Assembly: GCA_020161845.1 (NCBI GenBank)
Contig: JAIUNK010000018.1
Span: 1 to 64,000 of the forward strand
Direction: 5' to 3'
Source of the DNA: Actinomycetota bacterium
GTDB taxonomy: Bacteria; Actinomycetota; Actinomycetes; Actinomycetales; Dermatophilaceae
Length of the DNA: 64,000 nt
Below are positions 44,091-54,100 of the stretch, one piece after another; positions within the stretch are counted from its first letter, which is position 1, and each line of letters starts with the position of its first letter. A program made the position numbers and the translations under genes. The notes below the pieces were generated by a model. The model did not search any database and was not told where the DNA came from. It saw only the letters and a list, made by a program, of their open reading frames with translations.

Positions 44091-45572
44091 ATGACCGCGA
44101 GGGACACCGTGACACCGGATCCGGTGGCTGGGTTGTCCTCGTTCGAGGCGATGAGCTGGTTGGGGGAGACGGTACGTCGGGTGGGGTCGGGGCTGCGGAG
44201 CTTGACCGGTGCTGACGTGCTTGACGCTGGCGATGGTGGTGGCCCGGTCCGGCTGGGTGAGGTGTTGGCCCTGGTGTCGACCGACGATCTGGCTGGCCTG
44301 TTCGGGGACCTGGTCGCGCTGCGGGCGCTGGCGGAGGGGGCCTCGGCGGCGGTGCTGGCCGAGGCGGTCGCCCGTGGCGTGGTCGCCGCCGCGGATGAGT
44401 CGCCGCGGCCGATCGGCCCGAAGATCACCGCGTGGGTGCAGGACCAGGCCGCCGCGGCCGGTGCACCGGTCACGGCCGGGGTGGCCGGCACCTACCGGAC
44501 CTGTTGGGAGCAGTCCCGCCGCCCCGAGCTGGCGCCGCTGACCGCGGCGGTCCGGGCCGGGCGGATCTCGTTGGCCGTCGGCGCCCGACTCGGCGCGGAT
44601 CTGAGCACGTTGGCCGTCAAGATCCCCACCGACTGGTGGCAGGCGGCGGCGGGAGAGTTGTTCGCGCACGCCGCCACCGGTGCCTCCGCGTCCCAGCTGG
44701 GCAGCCTCAAAGAAGCGCTGATCGCCAGCTACGGCGAGGAAGGCGACTTCGAGGAGCAGCAGAAAGACCTGCACGCCCAGCGGCGGTTCACCACCCCCGT
44801 CAAGGACAGCACCGGGATGTGGGTCGGGAAGTATGCGATGACCAACGACGACTACGCCGCCCTCAAAGCCGCCCTCGATGCGTTGGCCGCGCCGACCCCC
44901 ACCGCGGACGGTGAGGTCGATACCCGCACCGCGGACCAGCGCAACCTGGACGCGATCATCGAAATGGCCCGCGTCGTGGCCACCGACCCGACGTTGAGCG
45001 GCCACGTCCGGCCGGCCTCAGCGGTCAAGGCCCAGATCATCATCACGATCGACCACGACACCCTCGCCGCCCGCGTCGCCGCCACCTACTCCTCCCCGCC
45101 CAACCACGCCGCCACCTGCACCGGCTGCAGCAACCCCTCGACCGGCACCGGCTGCTCCGGCGCCACCAGCGGGACGGGGAGCAGCGGGTTGGGTAGCGGG
45201 TTCGGGCTCGACGGGTTCGGCACTCCGCTGACCCCGGCCACCGTGCGCCGCCTGGCGTGTGATGCCCGCATCATCCCAGCGGTGCTCGACACCGACGGCG
45301 CGATCCTCGACCTCGGCCGCGCGGCACGCCTGGCCAGCCCTGACCAAGTCCGCTACCTGCGATCGCGGGACAAGTGCTGCACCTTCCCGGGCTGCGACCG
45401 ACCACCGTCCTGGTGCGAGGCCCACCACCTGCGCGAATGGACCACCGACCTCGGCGAGACCAACGTCGACAACCTTGCGCTGCTGTGCACCCGACACCAC
45501 ACCGACGTCCACACCCGCGGACTCATCGGCCGCCTCATCGACGGCACCATCCGCTGGCGCCGCCGCCAATAG
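44091..45572 (+). CDS. DUF222 / HNH endonuclease domain protein
   Basis: A 493-residue protein with the N-terminal DUF222 helical region and a C-terminal HNH nuclease (CTFPGCDRPPSWCEAHHLREW ... NLALLCTRHHTDVH), where the zinc Cys and catalytic His pair are complete. A Gly/Ser/Thr/Cys-rich linker (about residues 340-385) joins them. These proteins occur in many copies in actinobacterial genomes (REP13E12-like) and are often SOS-linked; half LexA-like boxes lie upstream. ATG 44091 was taken over the TTG two codons earlier. Confidence 0.88.
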   Translation: MTARDTVTPDPVAGLSSFEAMSWLGETVRRVGSGLRSLTGADVLDAGDGGGPVRLGEVLALVSTDDLAGLFGDLVALRALAEGASAAVLAEAVARGVVAAADESPRPIGPKITAWVQDQAAAAGAPVTAGVAGTYRTCWEQSRRPELAPLTAAVRAGRISLAVGARLGADLSTLAVKIPTDWWQAAAGELFAHAATGASASQLGSLKEALIASYGEEGDFEEQQKDLHAQRRFTTPVKDSTGMWVGKYAMTNDDYAALKAALDALAAPTPTADGEVDTRTADQRNLDAIIEMARVVATDPTLSGHVRPASAVKAQIIITIDHDTLAARVAATYSSPPNHAATCTGCSNPSTGTGCSGATSGTGSSGLGSGFGLDGFGTPLTPATVRRLACDARIIPAVLDTDGAILDLGRAARLASPDQVRYLRSRDKCCTFPGCDRPPSWCEAHHLREWTTDLGETNVDNLALLCTRHHTDVHTRGLIGRLIDGTIRWRRRQ

Positions 45573-45642
45573 CTGGGGTCCTGCTCTCCCCCAAGCCGAT
45601 GCCCCCGCGCTGAAACGCCCAGCGACCGAAGAGCGGTATGAC

Positions 45643-45681
45643 AGCGGTACGCCGGGGAACGGCGCTCCCCGGCGTACCGCT
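45643..45681. terminator. Bidirectional terminator between HNH gene and xanthine dehydrogenase
   Basis: A perfect 16-bp stem (AGCGGTACGCCGGGGA) with a seven-base loop, followed on the plus strand by TGCTTCTGT. It separates two convergent genes and marks the end of the second purine arm. Confidence 0.8.
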
Positions 45682-45697
45682 TGCTTCTGTGAGCGCC

Positions 45698-48343
45698 TCA
45701 GTGCTTGGCCACGGCCTCCGTCGGCGCGTTCGGCGCCATGGACGCCGGGGCTCCGAAGGTGGCCTGCGGGCCGCCGAAGGTGTTCGGCTCCTCCTTCTTG
45801 TACGCCGTGCCACGCAGCGGCAGGCTGTAGCGACGCTTGCCGTCCCGCTTGTAGTACGCCCAGGCCGCCGCCGGCGCGGTCGGGATCAGGCAGATCTCCC
45901 CCATGCCCTTGGCGCCATAGGCGTACGGCAGCGTGCCCGGCCCCTTGACGAAGCGCACCTCGACCTCCGGCATCTTGTCGGCGCGCATCAGGCCGAGCTT
46001 GCCGTAGCGGGTCTGCGGCACGCCGCCCTCGACGACGAACTCCTCGGTGAGCCCGTAGCCGATGCCCATCATCACCCCGCCCTCGATCTGGCCGACCGCG
46101 GACTGCTCGTTCATCACCGTGCCCACGTCGTACACGGCCAGCACCTTGTCGATCTCGCCCTTCTCATTCAGCGTGATCATCTGAGCGCCGTAGCCGTAGG
46201 CCACGTGGCTGTACGGGTTCTCCTTGGGGGTGTCGACGACGTCGGTCTCCGGGGAGAACTCGCCGTACCACTCCTGCCCCTCCAGGCGCGCCAAGTCACC
46301 ATCCACGGCCGCGAACGCGTCGCGCAGCTGCACCGCCGCCAGCCGCGTCGCCTCGCCGGTGAACAGCGTCTGCCGCGACCCGGTCGAGGTGCCCGAGTCC
46401 GGGGTCCGGGCGGTGTCCGGCAGCTCGAAGACGATCTGATCCGGGCGCAGGTCCACGGTCTCGGACAGCACGTGCACGCAGACCTGCCCGACACCCTGGC
46501 CCATGCAGGACGCCGAGGTGCGGATGTGGACCTTGCCCGACTCCACCGAGAGGATGCACCGGCCGGTGTCCTTCAGACCCATCCCGACGCCGGTGTTCTT
46601 GTGGGCGATGGCCAGGCCCGCGTCGGGGTTGGCGTAGAAGTCGCCCTTGAGGTCCTCCAACACCTCCGCGATGCCGGTCGACTCGTCGGCGATCTGGCCG
46701 TTCGGCAGGCTGTCGCCCGGCCGGACCACGTTGAGATAACGCATCTCCCACGGGTCCAGGCCGACCTTCTCGGCCAGCTCGTTGACGCAGGTCTCCATGC
46801 CGAACTGGCTCTGCACGACCCCGAACCCGCGGAACGCGCCCGAGGGCACGTTGTTGGTGTACATCGCCATGCCGAGCACCTCGAAGTTCTCGATGGCGTA
46901 CGGGCCGCCGGCGTGGGTGCAGGCCCGCTGCAGCACAGGGCCGCCGAGCGAGGCGTAGGCGCCGGTGTCGGAGAGGATGACGACCTTGCAGGCCGTCAGC
47001 TTGCCCTTCTCGTCGCAGCCGACCGTGAACTCCATGTGCATGGGGTGCCGCTTGACGTGGTAGTTCAGCGACTCGGTGCGGGTGAACTTCACCTTGACCG
47101 GCTTCTTCAGGTGCCAGGCCATCAGCGCCGCGTGGTGCTGGACGCTCATGTCCTCCTTGCCGCCGAAGCCGCCCCCGACGTACGTCGCCTGGCTGCGCAC
47201 CTTCTCCAGCGGCAGCTTGAGCATCCGGCTGATCTCGTGCTGCTCGTCGTACACGGACTGGCTGGAGGTGTACATGCGCACCCCGTCGCCGTCCGGCTCG
47301 GCCACGGCGCACTCGGGCTCCATGAACGCGTGCTCCTGCCACGGCGTGGCGAACTTGTGCGCGACCACGTGCGCGGACTCGCGGATCGCCTTGTCGACGT
47401 TGCCGCGCTTGACGTGCTCGATGTCGAGCACGTTGCCGTTCTCGTGGATCAGCGGCGCATCGGGACGCAGCGCCTCCTGGGGCGAGGTGACCGGCGGCAG
47501 CGCCTCGTAGTCGAGCTCGATGAGGGCGAGGATCTCCTCCAGCTTGTCCTCGTCGTCGGAGGCGACCAGGGCCAGGGCATCGCCGGTGTAACGGGTCTGC
47601 GTCCCCACCGGGATGAGCACGTCCCAGTCGCTGCTGATGTGCCCGATCTTGTTCTCCGGCACATCCTCGCTGGTGAGGATGGCCAGGCAGTTCGGGTGCG
47701 CCTTGGCCGCGGTCAGGTCCATCCCGCGCAGCAAACCCCGCGGGCTCGGGGAGCGCAGCGCCTTGGCGAAGACCATCCCCGGCAGCCGCACGTCGTCGGC
47801 GAACTTGCCCGTGCCCAGCACCTTGTCGGCGACGTCGGGCCGGTGCGCCCGGTCGGAGAGCCGCTGCCGCTCGTTGCTGGTCTGCACCGCGGCGTCGCGG
47901 CGGAACATGTCGCCGGCCATCAGGATCGCATCGAAGATCTGCCGATAACCGGTGCACCGGCAGATGTCGGTGCGAATCGCCTTCTTGACGTCGTCCAGGC
48001 TCGGGTCGGGGTTCTTGTCGAGCAGCGCCTTGCTCGCCATCACCATGGCCGGGGTGCAGAAGCCGCACTGCACCGCGCCGGTCTCGCCATAGGTGTGGAC
48101 GTAGACATCCTTCTCCCGCTCGGAGAGCCCCTCGACCGTGAGGATGTCCTGACCCTCGAACTGCTTGGCCGGCCGGTTGCAGGCCTTCACCGGCTTGCCG
48201 TTCGCGACGACGATGCACGTGCCGCAGGTCGAGTCGTCGCAGCCGACCTTGACCGACAACGTCCCGATCACCTCACGCAGCGCGTGGACCAACATCCGGT
48301 CGCCGTCCACCTCGTGCTCGGTGCCATTCACTCGTAGCTGCAT
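45698..48343 (-). CDS. xdhD: Fused xanthine dehydrogenase, selenium-dependent hydroxylase type (2Fe-2S + molybdenum domains)
   Basis: An 881-residue molybdenum hydroxylase without an FAD domain. The N-terminal part carries both 2Fe-2S clusters (Cys 35, 40, 43, 55 and Cys 93, 96, 128, 130). The rest is the molybdopterin-binding chain (YVGGGFGGKED, GAFRGFGVVQSQ) with the catalytic Glu in GAKGMGE. Fusion and lack of FAD match the XdhD/SDMH group, which oxidises xanthine or other purines and may carry labile selenium. Electrons must pass to another protein; YgfK in the same operon is the obvious partner. Last gene of the permease-ygfK-ssnA-hyuA-xdhD operon. Confidence 0.9.
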   Translation of the reverse strand: MQLRVNGTEHEVDGDRMLVHALREVIGTLSVKVGCDDSTCGTCIVVANGKPVKACNRPAKQFEGQDILTVEGLSEREKDVYVHTYGETGAVQCGFCTPAMVMASKALLDKNPDPSLDDVKKAIRTDICRCTGYRQIFDAILMAGDMFRRDAAVQTSNERQRLSDRAHRPDVADKVLGTGKFADDVRLPGMVFAKALRSPSPRGLLRGMDLTAAKAHPNCLAILTSEDVPENKIGHISSDWDVLIPVGTQTRYTGDALALVASDDEDKLEEILALIELDYEALPPVTSPQEALRPDAPLIHENGNVLDIEHVKRGNVDKAIRESAHVVAHKFATPWQEHAFMEPECAVAEPDGDGVRMYTSSQSVYDEQHEISRMLKLPLEKVRSQATYVGGGFGGKEDMSVQHHAALMAWHLKKPVKVKFTRTESLNYHVKRHPMHMEFTVGCDEKGKLTACKVVILSDTGAYASLGGPVLQRACTHAGGPYAIENFEVLGMAMYTNNVPSGAFRGFGVVQSQFGMETCVNELAEKVGLDPWEMRYLNVVRPGDSLPNGQIADESTGIAEVLEDLKGDFYANPDAGLAIAHKNTGVGMGLKDTGRCILSVESGKVHIRTSASCMGQGVGQVCVHVLSETVDLRPDQIVFELPDTARTPDSGTSTGSRQTLFTGEATRLAAVQLRDAFAAVDGDLARLEGQEWYGEFSPETDVVDTPKENPYSHVAYGYGAQMITLNEKGEIDKVLAVYDVGTVMNEQSAVGQIEGGVMMGIGYGLTEEFVVEGGVPQTRYGKLGLMRADKMPEVEVRFVKGPGTLPYAYGAKGMGEICLIPTAPAAAWAYYKRDGKRRYSLPLRGTAYKKEEPNTFGGPQATFGAPASMAPNAPTEAVAKH

Positions 48344-48370
48344 CTGGGTCCTCCTCGGTCGTACGGTCGA

Positions 48371-49765
48371 TCAGCGGATGTCGGAATCGGGCAGGGCGCG
48401 CGAGACGAACCGTCCGGTCGGCTCCCCCGCCGCCAGGTCACCACCGCGCACCAGGTGCTCCCCCCGCAGGAACACGTCGCGCACGCGGCCGCGCAGGGGC
48501 AACCCCTCGTACGGCGTGTGGTCCGTCGCGTCGTGCAGGTCCGCGTGCCGGACGAGGTGCTCGCCGTTCGGATCGTAGACGACGATATCGGCGTCGCTGC
48601 CTGGAGCAAGCACCCCCTTGCGCGGGTAGAGGCCGAAGTACTTCGCCGCATTGGTCGAGGTGACCTCGACGAACCGCTCCGGGGTGAGCCGCCCCGCGGC
48701 CACGCCGTACGTGTAGAGCAGGCCCATCCGCAGCTCCAGCCCGGGACCGCCGTTGGGCGTGTGGGCGAAGTCGGCCGCCGCGGCCTTCTGGCCCGCCAGG
48801 GTGAACGAGCAGTGGTCGGTGCCGACGAACTGGATGGTCCCGTCGGCCAGCGCGTCCCAGAGCAGCTCCTGATCGGCCGGCGTGCGCAGCGGCGGGCTCA
48901 TCACATAGGCCCGGCTCGCCAGCTCATCGGTGTCGGGGTCGCCATAGCGCGAGCCGTCCAGCACCAGGTATTGCGGGCAGGTCTCCACGACCATCCGGGC
49001 GCCGCGCTCCCGGGCGGCGCGGATCTCGGCCAACGAGCCGCCGGAGGACAGATGCACCACGTAATGCAGCGCCTCCAGCGGGGCCGCGATCACCCCGAGC
49101 CGGTTGATCGCCTCCCGTTCGAGTTCCGCCGGCCGGGAGGCCTGGTGATAGTACGGCGTGCGCCGGCCGGCCGAGACGTACTCGCGCACCAGCGCGTCGA
49201 CGAGGCGCCCGTTCTCGCAGTGGAACCCGATCGTCGTGCCCAGCCGCTCGCTGGCCTGCAGCGCCGCCCGGATCTCGTCGTCCTCCACCATCATGGAACC
49301 CCGGTAGGCCATGTAGAGCTTGAACGAGGTCACCCCGGCCGCGACGATGTCGGCCATCTGATCCGCGAACTCAGGCCGCCATTCGGTCATGGCCAGGTGG
49401 AACCCGTAGTCGCAGGACGACACGCCGGCAGCCTTCGCGTGCCAGCGGTCCAACCCGAACGCCAGCGACTCCCCATGGAACTGGGTGGCGAAGTCCAGCA
49501 CGGTCGTCGTGCCCCCGGCCAGCGCCGATCGCGTCCCGCTGGCGAAGTCATCCGCCGTGGTCAGCCCCGGCCCGCACTCCAGATCCAGGTGGGTGTGGGT
49601 GTCGATGCCGCCGGGCAGCAGCAGGCACCCGGTGCAGTCGAGCACCGGCTCCCCCGAGTCGGGCTCGAGGTCGCCCAGCTCGACGACGACGCCGTCGCGC
49701 AGGCGCAGGTCGGCTCGCCGCGACCCCTCCGCCGCAACCACCGTCCCACCGCGCAACAGCGTCAT
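48371..49765 (-). CDS. hyuA: Dihydropyrimidinase / hydantoinase
   Basis: A 464-residue cyclic amidohydrolase. The dinuclear metal site is complete: HTHLD, the carboxylated Lys in SFKLYMAY, GFHCENG, VVHLSS and the Asp of VGTDHCSF. HyuA/HydA members of purine clusters open a five- or six-membered ring amide. It lies between ssnA (47 bp) and the dehydrogenase (27 bp) in one operon. The exact substrate cannot be read from the sequence; an imidazolone or ureido ring is likely. Confidence 0.92.
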   Translation of the reverse strand: MTLLRGGTVVAAEGSRRADLRLRDGVVVELGDLEPDSGEPVLDCTGCLLLPGGIDTHTHLDLECGPGLTTADDFASGTRSALAGGTTTVLDFATQFHGESLAFGLDRWHAKAAGVSSCDYGFHLAMTEWRPEFADQMADIVAAGVTSFKLYMAYRGSMMVEDDEIRAALQASERLGTTIGFHCENGRLVDALVREYVSAGRRTPYYHQASRPAELEREAINRLGVIAAPLEALHYVVHLSSGGSLAEIRAARERGARMVVETCPQYLVLDGSRYGDPDTDELASRAYVMSPPLRTPADQELLWDALADGTIQFVGTDHCSFTLAGQKAAAADFAHTPNGGPGLELRMGLLYTYGVAAGRLTPERFVEVTSTNAAKYFGLYPRKGVLAPGSDADIVVYDPNGEHLVRHADLHDATDHTPYEGLPLRGRVRDVFLRGEHLVRGGDLAAGEPTGRFVSRALPDSDIR

Positions 49766-49812
49766 CGCTTCGTCCTTCCGACGGCCCTACCTGACGGTCA
49801 ACGTTCCAGGCG

Positions 49813-51138
49813 TCACATCTGCGCCCAGACCCGGGGCGCGCGCTCGCGAGAGCGGGCCAGGATCCGGTGCTCGTCGACGGTCTGGATCTTGCGGTCCCGC
49901 ATCACCCAGCGGCCGGCGACCATCGTGTCGTTGGTCATCGCCCCGCTCATCCCGAACAGGATGTGGCCGACGGTGTTGGCGCCGGTCATCGGGGTCTGCG
50001 GGACATACCACACGGTGATGAGGTCGGCGTAGGCGCCCGGCTTGAGCACGCCGACCGGCTTGCTCCAGAACTTGCCGGCGATGGCCGGGTTGTTCTGGAA
50101 GAGCAGCGTGGCGGCCTCGCCGAAGCCGACCGTCGGGTCCTGCAACCGGTGGCTCTGGGCGATCTTGACCACCGAAGCGGACTGGAACATGTCGGCGAGA
50201 TAGGCGTCGGTGCCCAGCCCGACCCGGATGCCCTTGCGCAGCTGCTCGGTCACCTTGGTCAGGCCCACCGCGTTGCCCATGTTGGAGTGCGGGTTGGTGA
50301 CGACCGAGGTGTCGGTGTCCTTGATGAGGTCCATCTCGGCCTCGTTGATGTGCACGCAGTGCACCAGGATCGACTCCGGTCCCAGCATCCCGAAGTCGGC
50401 GAATCGCTGCACGATCCGCTGGCGCGTCAAGCCCTCGCAGTGCGGCTCGTCCTCGGGGCCCTCGGCGGTGTGCACGTGGAACCCACCGGGCACCCCTGCA
50501 TCGCGGACGGCCGCCGCGCAGCGTTCCAGGGTCTGCTGGCTGACCGTGAACGAGGCGTGGATGCCGAACAGCCCGTGGATCAGGTCCTGGCTGCCGTCGT
50601 TCGCCTCCATCATGAAGGCGATGTTCTCCTCGATCTGCTGATCCAGGATCTCGGCCCCGTCGCGATCCGAGGTCTCGTAGCACAGGCTCGCGCGGATCCC
50701 CAGCTCACGAGCGGCCTTGGCCTGCGCGGCCAGGGAGCCCGGTACGGCGTGCGGGCTGGAGTGGTGGTCGATGACCGTGGTGACCCCGGCCCGGATCGAC
50801 TCCAGGAACGTGGTGGACGTGTTGAGCTCGACGTCCTCGGTCTCCAGCAAGCGGTCCAGCTTCCACCACATCTTCTCCAGCACGCCGGTGAAGGTGCTGC
50901 CCTGCTCGCTGGGGGCCAATCCCCGCGCATAGTGGCTGTAGGCGTGCGTGTGCGCGTTGATCAGGCCGGGCATGATGACCCGTCCGGCGACGTCGACGGT
51001 CTCCTCGCCGGGGCTCGCGGGCAGGTCGGCCGCCGGGCCGACGGCGACGATCTGGTCGCCCTCGATCCGGACGGCGCCGTTCTCGATGAACGGGTTCTCG
51101 GGGTCGTTGGTGATGACGGGTCCGCCGGTGATGATCAT
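49813..51138 (-). CDS. ssnA: SsnA-type putative aminohydrolase
   Basis: A 441-residue amidohydrolase of the guanine-deaminase/chlorohydrolase branch. Metal ligands are in NAHTHAYSHYARG, FHVHTAEG, VHCVHINE and GLGTDAYLADMF. SsnA homologues are fixed members of urate/purine clusters. The ATG at 51138 overlaps the ygfK stop by four bases, so the long upstream open frame is only read-through. Deamination or ring hydrolysis of a purine-derived intermediate is the likely role. Confidence 0.92.
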   Translation of the reverse strand: MIITGGPVITNDPENPFIENGAVRIEGDQIVAVGPAADLPASPGEETVDVAGRVIMPGLINAHTHAYSHYARGLAPSEQGSTFTGVLEKMWWKLDRLLETEDVELNTSTTFLESIRAGVTTVIDHHSSPHAVPGSLAAQAKAARELGIRASLCYETSDRDGAEILDQQIEENIAFMMEANDGSQDLIHGLFGIHASFTVSQQTLERCAAAVRDAGVPGGFHVHTAEGPEDEPHCEGLTRQRIVQRFADFGMLGPESILVHCVHINEAEMDLIKDTDTSVVTNPHSNMGNAVGLTKVTEQLRKGIRVGLGTDAYLADMFQSASVVKIAQSHRLQDPTVGFGEAATLLFQNNPAIAGKFWSKPVGVLKPGAYADLITVWYVPQTPMTGANTVGHILFGMSGAMTNDTMVAGRWVMRDRKIQTVDEHRILARSRERAPRVWAQM

Positions 51139-54100
51139 CGGGCGTACACCTCCGCAGCGCTCGACTCGGTGGGGGCCAGCAGGTAGGAATAGCTGCCTTC
51201 GAGGACGTCCAGGACGCGCGTCATCTCGTCGGTCATCTTGTTGGCGGTCTGGAAGTCCTGCGCCTGGCTGTGTTCGAAGACGTCGCCGCCGGGCATCCGC
51301 ACCAGATAGGTGTGCTCCCCCAACGGCAGAAAGCCGGGGTTGGTGGAGTCGTCGAAGTCCTCGCGGGTCCAGAACACCGTGAGCTTGTCCTTGTAGGGCA
51401 GCCCGGCGTGCGGGCAGAACGTGCCGCAGGTGTTGCACTCGTTGCACAGGCCGTCGATGTGCACGATCTGGCGTGGGTCGCTGAATCCCGGCACCGTGAT
51501 CGCGACGTTGGCGCGGTTCGGGCACACCTCGGTGCAGATCTCGCAGATGTCCTGGCAGGACAGGCACCGGGCGCCCTCGGCCTTGCCGTTGATCTCGGCG
51601 ATGAGCAGACCGCGCCGCTGGTAGACCTGCTCGGCCGGCTGGTGCACGGTCGGGTGCGGGCGTGCGTAGTCGGGGGTGATGCCCTGCGCGGTCAGGATGG
51701 CCTTGCAGGCCACCTTGGCGTCCCCGATGGCCTCGACGATCGTCGCCGGGCCGCGCCGGCCGTCGCCGATGACGTACACGCCGGGCACGGTGGACTGGAA
51801 GGTCTTGTCGAGCACCGGGCGGCCGCGGCCGTCGAGCGTGATGCCGTTCCTGGTGTACGGCTCGGCCAGCAGGGTCGCGCCGGTTGCGCCGACGACGGTG
51901 TCGAACGCCATGTCGGTGAACTCGCCGGTGCCGGTGACGGACCGGCGACCGCTCGCGTCGAGCTCGGACAGGCTCATCTTCTCCACGCGCAGCGTCGTGC
52001 CGTCGTAGCTGATCGGGGCGAGCAGCTGGTGCATCGTCAAGCCTTCGCCGCGCACCAGGTTGACCTCGTGCTGGGTCGCCGGCATGTTCGGCTCGGTGCG
52101 CCGGTAGACCAGCTCGGCCACCTCGCAGTCCGGCAGCCGGGAGGCGGTGCGGACGCAGTCCATCGCCACGTCGCCGGCGCCGATGACCGCGACCCGCTTG
52201 CCGTAGTCGGTCTTGCCCTCGTTCTGCGTGGCCCACAGGAAGTCGAACGCGTCGACGATGTGTTCCCCGCCCTCACGCACCGGGCTCGGGCACTTGCCCC
52301 AGGCCCCGACGGCGACGATGACGTGGCTGTAGGACTTCTTCAGTTCGGCGACGTCGAAGTCGGGGTCGGCGTTGAAGTGGAACCGTACGCCGAGAGCGGT
52401 GGCCAGCTCGTAGTCGCGGGTGATCTGGTCTCGGTCGATGCGGAACTTCGGAATGATGTATTCGACCACGCCGTACGGGCCCTCGAGCTTTTCGAAGACG
52501 TCGACGTCCATCCCGTTGCGCCGCAGGTAGATCGCCGAGGCGATGCCGGCGGGGCCGGCCCCGATGATCGCGACCTTGTCGGTCGTGGCCAGCTCGGGGG
52601 CCTTGGTGGCCTTGATGTAGTCGTCCTGCGCGCCGTCCGAGGCGGTCAGCTTCACGCCGCGCATGTCGATCGAGATGTCGTAGTCGAGGCGGGTGCAGTG
52701 CTCGCGGCACTGCTCCGAGCACAGCACGCCGGTGATCGTGGGGGCCGTGTTGTCCAGCGCGATCACGTCGAAGGCCTCGGCGAACCGGCCCTCGGAGGTC
52801 AGCGTGAGGTATTCCGGGATCTGCTGCTCGATGGGGCAACCGCCGTGCTCACAGGGCGCCTTGTAGCAGTCCGTCAGGGGCAGCGCCGAGGCGGTCTTGC
52901 GGGAGCGGATCTTCTCCCGCCAGCGCTTGTGGTAGCGCTCGCCGGCCGACTCATCGAAGATCGCCTCGACGGCCGCGTCGAGCTTGGCCACGTCGATCCC
53001 GGCATAGTCGGTCATCACCGCGGCGGTCTCGTCGGCCATCTGGTTGAACCGCAGCACTCCGCCCGGCTTGAGGATCGTCGTGGCGACCGTCACCGGCTGG
53101 ATGCCCGTCTGCAGCACCTCGCGGATGTTGAAGGCGTCGATGCCGCCGGAGAACGAGATCGGCAGCGTTCCGTCGAACGCGTGCGAGAGCTTCTGCGCCA
53201 GCGACAGGGAGAGCACGTAGAGGCTGCGCCCCGACATGTACATCTCCTCGCTCGGCAACTCCCCCGCGGCGACCTGCACCGGGAAGGTATTGGTCAGCTT
53301 GACGCCGAACCGCAGGCCCAGCTCGCCGGCGGTGGCGGTGAGCCGCTGGAACATCGGTACGGCGTCCTCGAACTGCAGGTCGGCCTTGAAGTGATGGTCG
53401 TCGAACGTGATGTAGTCGAAGCCGAGCCGATCCAGCGCCTCGCGGGCGTAGTCGTAGCCGAGCATCGTGGGGTTGCACTTGACGAAGGTGTTGAAGCCCT
53501 TCTCCTTGAGCAGGTAGTCCGCGATCCGCTCGATCTCGTCCGCCGGGCAGCCGTGCAGCGTCGAGAGCGTGCACGACCGGGTGATCCGCGGGTCGAGGGC
53601 GTCCAGGTCCTCCTGGGTGAAGTGTGCGAACTCCGGCAAGCGCTGCTGCACCCAGGCGTAGCACTCAGCCCAGATCGGGGTGGTGCTCGCGTCCTTCATG
53701 CCCTCCAGGTAGGTGTCGACCTTGGCGCCCTTGATGCCCTCCAGGTCATAACCGACGCTGATGTTGTAAGCGACGTCGTGCACCCCACCCAGGCCCAGCT
53801 CCTTGCCGAAGACGGCGATCGCGAAGTAGGCCTTGATGTATTCGTCGAAGGCCTGCGGCACGGTCAGCTCGGTGGACCACTCGCAGTTGTAACCCTCGTC
53901 GGTGGCCTCGATGCACGGCTTGGCCACGGCGTGCCGGATCTCCTCGCCGTCCATCTTCTGCACGGTCTTGAGTTCCATGAACCGGGCGCCGGTCAGGTAG
54001 GCGACCAGGATGTTGTTGGCCAGCTGGGTCTGCGGCCCCGCGGCCGGGCCGAGCGGCAACGCCAGCCGGTCCCCAAAGGCGTTGGTGATGATCCGAGGTT

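Noticed and set aside
36014-45572. Prophage or integrative element between the purine arms
   Set aside because: No integrase, phage structural gene, tRNA end or direct-repeat boundary is visible; only scattered accessory genes.
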